7,370 nucleotides of DNA from NCBI GenBank assembly GCA_031283795.1, contig JAITBB010000074.1, positions 1-7,370 of the forward strand, read 5' to 3'. A program made the translations under genes and the position numbers. The notes under the pieces are model-generated. The model saw only the letters and a program-made list of their open reading frames with translations. It did not search any database and was not told where the DNA came from. Origin of the DNA: Rickettsiales bacterium. Its GTDB lineage: Bacteria; Pseudomonadota; Alphaproteobacteria; Rickettsiales; UBA1997. Below, in pieces: positions 6,077 through 7,370 of this stretch; position 1 is the first letter of the stretch, and every line of letters starts with the position of its first letter.

Positions 6077-7370
6077 ATGAAGAGTTCTGCGGTTATTCTG
6101 TTACTTAATTTGTCCTTATCTATTACTGTGGGTGCTGGCCTTATTGGAATGAGCGGGGAAGCTCTGGCATCCTTCTCTGGCACACCTGGCACACCTGGTA
6201 ATCATGGTAGTGATAATATAGTGCTTAACAATAATTTTTGGCGGCTATTTAACGAGGACCTCATTATTCTCCCAGAATTACTGGAAACAGGCATACTCAG
6301 AGTCTTCGAAAATATGAATAGAGGGAGAGGTGTTGGAGAAATGTATGAGAAAGTGCATCGCTTTGTGGGAATCCTATATGGCATTGCCGGTATCACCGAC
6401 AATTGGACCGGTTTCCTCGATATGATTAGGAGACACCGGGGTATTCTCGACGAGGGTAAAATGACTACGCTGGAGCATTTGGATCCGATGATTCACGAGA
6501 TTATCCAGTTTCTGTATACTGAGTTTCCCGATAAAGCCATAGACTGTGCCAGAGAGTATCTCAGTTTTTTTTATGGGCACCAGGAACAGGAGCCCCAGTG
6601 GGCAAAAAATATTGTTGTTGAGCGGAAAAGTAGCGGTGATCTGCCGTCTGGGCAACAGAAAAGTTCGGGAAGCGATAAAGAAGATATCTTTGTGAAAGAA
6701 TTTTTAAACAATGTTACGGGAAACAGTGGTGGTGATGTGACCGATAAAAACAAGCTGACGAGTGATTATCAAATTGGAGAGAAGGTTAGAAAAATTCTGC
6801 ACACAAGAATTATCAGGATGTTGTCCAAATTAAAATCTGTCCCGGAAAAATCTCTTTCAGTGAATTCTGAGTTCGCCTATTATTTTGCACTATCTCTTTT
6901 CTCTGTCGGAAGGGCTATGCATGGTTTATTATCGAAACATGTTAAGTTGTCTGAGGAACTTCAAAGTGAGGTTCTATTTAAGGAGGCAAGACTTGCGTAT
7001 TTTATCAGAGTTATAGCTACAGGGGATGGGGCAAACTTAAATTTAAACGAGATGCTACAGTGGCTCTATGAGACTCTCGAGTGGATTATCAGTCTGAATA
7101 TTCCCGATGGTGAGATGTTGAGTACTCAGAGTACGGCTCTAAGGCTATTTGCTGTGAGGTGTATCAGGTTTTACGAAACATACTCTATACCCATGCCCAA
7201 ATATTTGCAGTTCGTGCGATCTACACAAGTGGGGATGCAACCAATTGTGGAAAGTGATCCTTTGACCGGAAACCTGCAGATATCAGTAGGTCCGGGACAT
7301 TCCGGTTCTTTCCGGGAACACCTGGAAGAACATATTACGCCTATAGATAATCTGCCCCGGATAACAGCAC
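6077..7370 (+). CDS. Secreted protein of unknown family (3'-truncated by window edge)
   Basis: The frame is open from ATG 6077 to the last base, giving 431 residues with no stop, so the gene continues to the right. The N-terminus is a classical Sec signal peptide: MK, a hydrophobic core over residues about 5-25, then EALA followed by Ser32, with cleavage likely after Ala31. The mature start has a short GTPGTPG repeat. The rest looks mostly helical, with a polar low-complexity linker at residues about 185-230 (many Ser, Gly, Lys, Asp) between two helical domains. Only two cysteines are seen (in IDCAREY and AVRCIRF). No membrane segment is seen after the signal peptide, so export to the periplasm, the surface or outside is expected. 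I recognise no domain. In this group of intracellular bacteria, exported proteins of this kind are often lineage-specific antigens, but that is only a suggestion. Confidence 0.85.
   Translation, partial: MKSSAVILLLNLSLSITVGAGLIGMSGEALASFSGTPGTPGNHGSDNIVLNNNFWRLFNEDLIILPELLETGILRVFENMNRGRGVGEMYEKVHRFVGILYGIAGITDNWTGFLDMIRRHRGILDEGKMTTLEHLDPMIHEIIQFLYTEFPDKAIDCAREYLSFFYGHQEQEPQWAKNIVVERKSSGDLPSGQQKSSGSDKEDIFVKEFLNNVTGNSGGDVTDKNKLTSDYQIGEKVRKILHTRIIRMLSKLKSVPEKSLSVNSEFAYYFALSLFSVGRAMHGLLSKHVKLSEELQSEVLFKEARLAYFIRVIATGDGANLNLNEMLQWLYETLEWIISLNIPDGEMLSTQSTALRLFAVRCIRFYETYSIPMPKYLQFVRSTQVGMQPIVESDPLTGNLQISVGPGHSGSFREHLEEHITPIDNLPRITA

Overview
The window looks like chromosomal DNA of an obligate intracellular alphaproteobacterium of the order Rickettsiales. 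The main evidence is a solitary VirB4 ATPase with a damaged nucleotide-binding loop, as known for the second VirB4 copy of rickettsial type IV secretion systems (T4SS). A zapA locus followed by a small RNA and a tRNA supports a bacterial chromosome rather than a plasmid or phage. Arg is written mostly as AGA/AGG, and base composition looks moderate rather than extremely AT-rich. A Neorickettsia-like member would fit, but the genus is a guess from composition and cannot be settled here. No insertion sequence, phage gene or CRISPR array is visible.

Layout. (1) 1-1683, plus strand: the 3' part of a large protein that starts left of the window. It has N-terminal MORN repeats, a middle region with a possible His/Asp/Gln/Cys cysteine-protease signature of CE-clan type (Ulp1/YopJ-like order), and a basic helical C-terminus. 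(2) 1684-1845: short AT-rich gap between convergent genes. (3) 1846-4371, minus strand: complete VirB4-family gene with a broken Walker A. (4) 4372-4540: divergent intergenic region with a TATAAT box and a 13-nt palindrome over the possible -35 site. (5) 4541-5704, plus strand: a two-gene unit of a proline-free coiled-coil protein followed closely by a ZapA-like division protein. (6) 5679-5998: a strong sigma70-type promoter in the end of zapA, a roughly 195-nt non-coding RNA candidate (6S RNA by position and size), then tRNA-Arg with anticodon GCG. (7) 6077-7370, plus strand: a secreted protein with a clear signal peptide, open at the right edge; no family recognised.

How the parts fit together. 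The coiled-coil/ZapA pair is most simply read as a FtsZ-ring module, since alphaproteobacteria such as Caulobacter encode the coiled-coil partner ZauP next to ZapA. The VirB4 copy, the MORN/possible-protease protein and the exported protein belong to the host-interaction side of such an organism. Shared location alone does not prove that the MORN protein is a T4SS substrate. The observations most worth following are the possible MORN-protease effector, the double loss of ATPase motif residues in VirB4, the candidate 6S RNA, and the GCG arginine tRNA.
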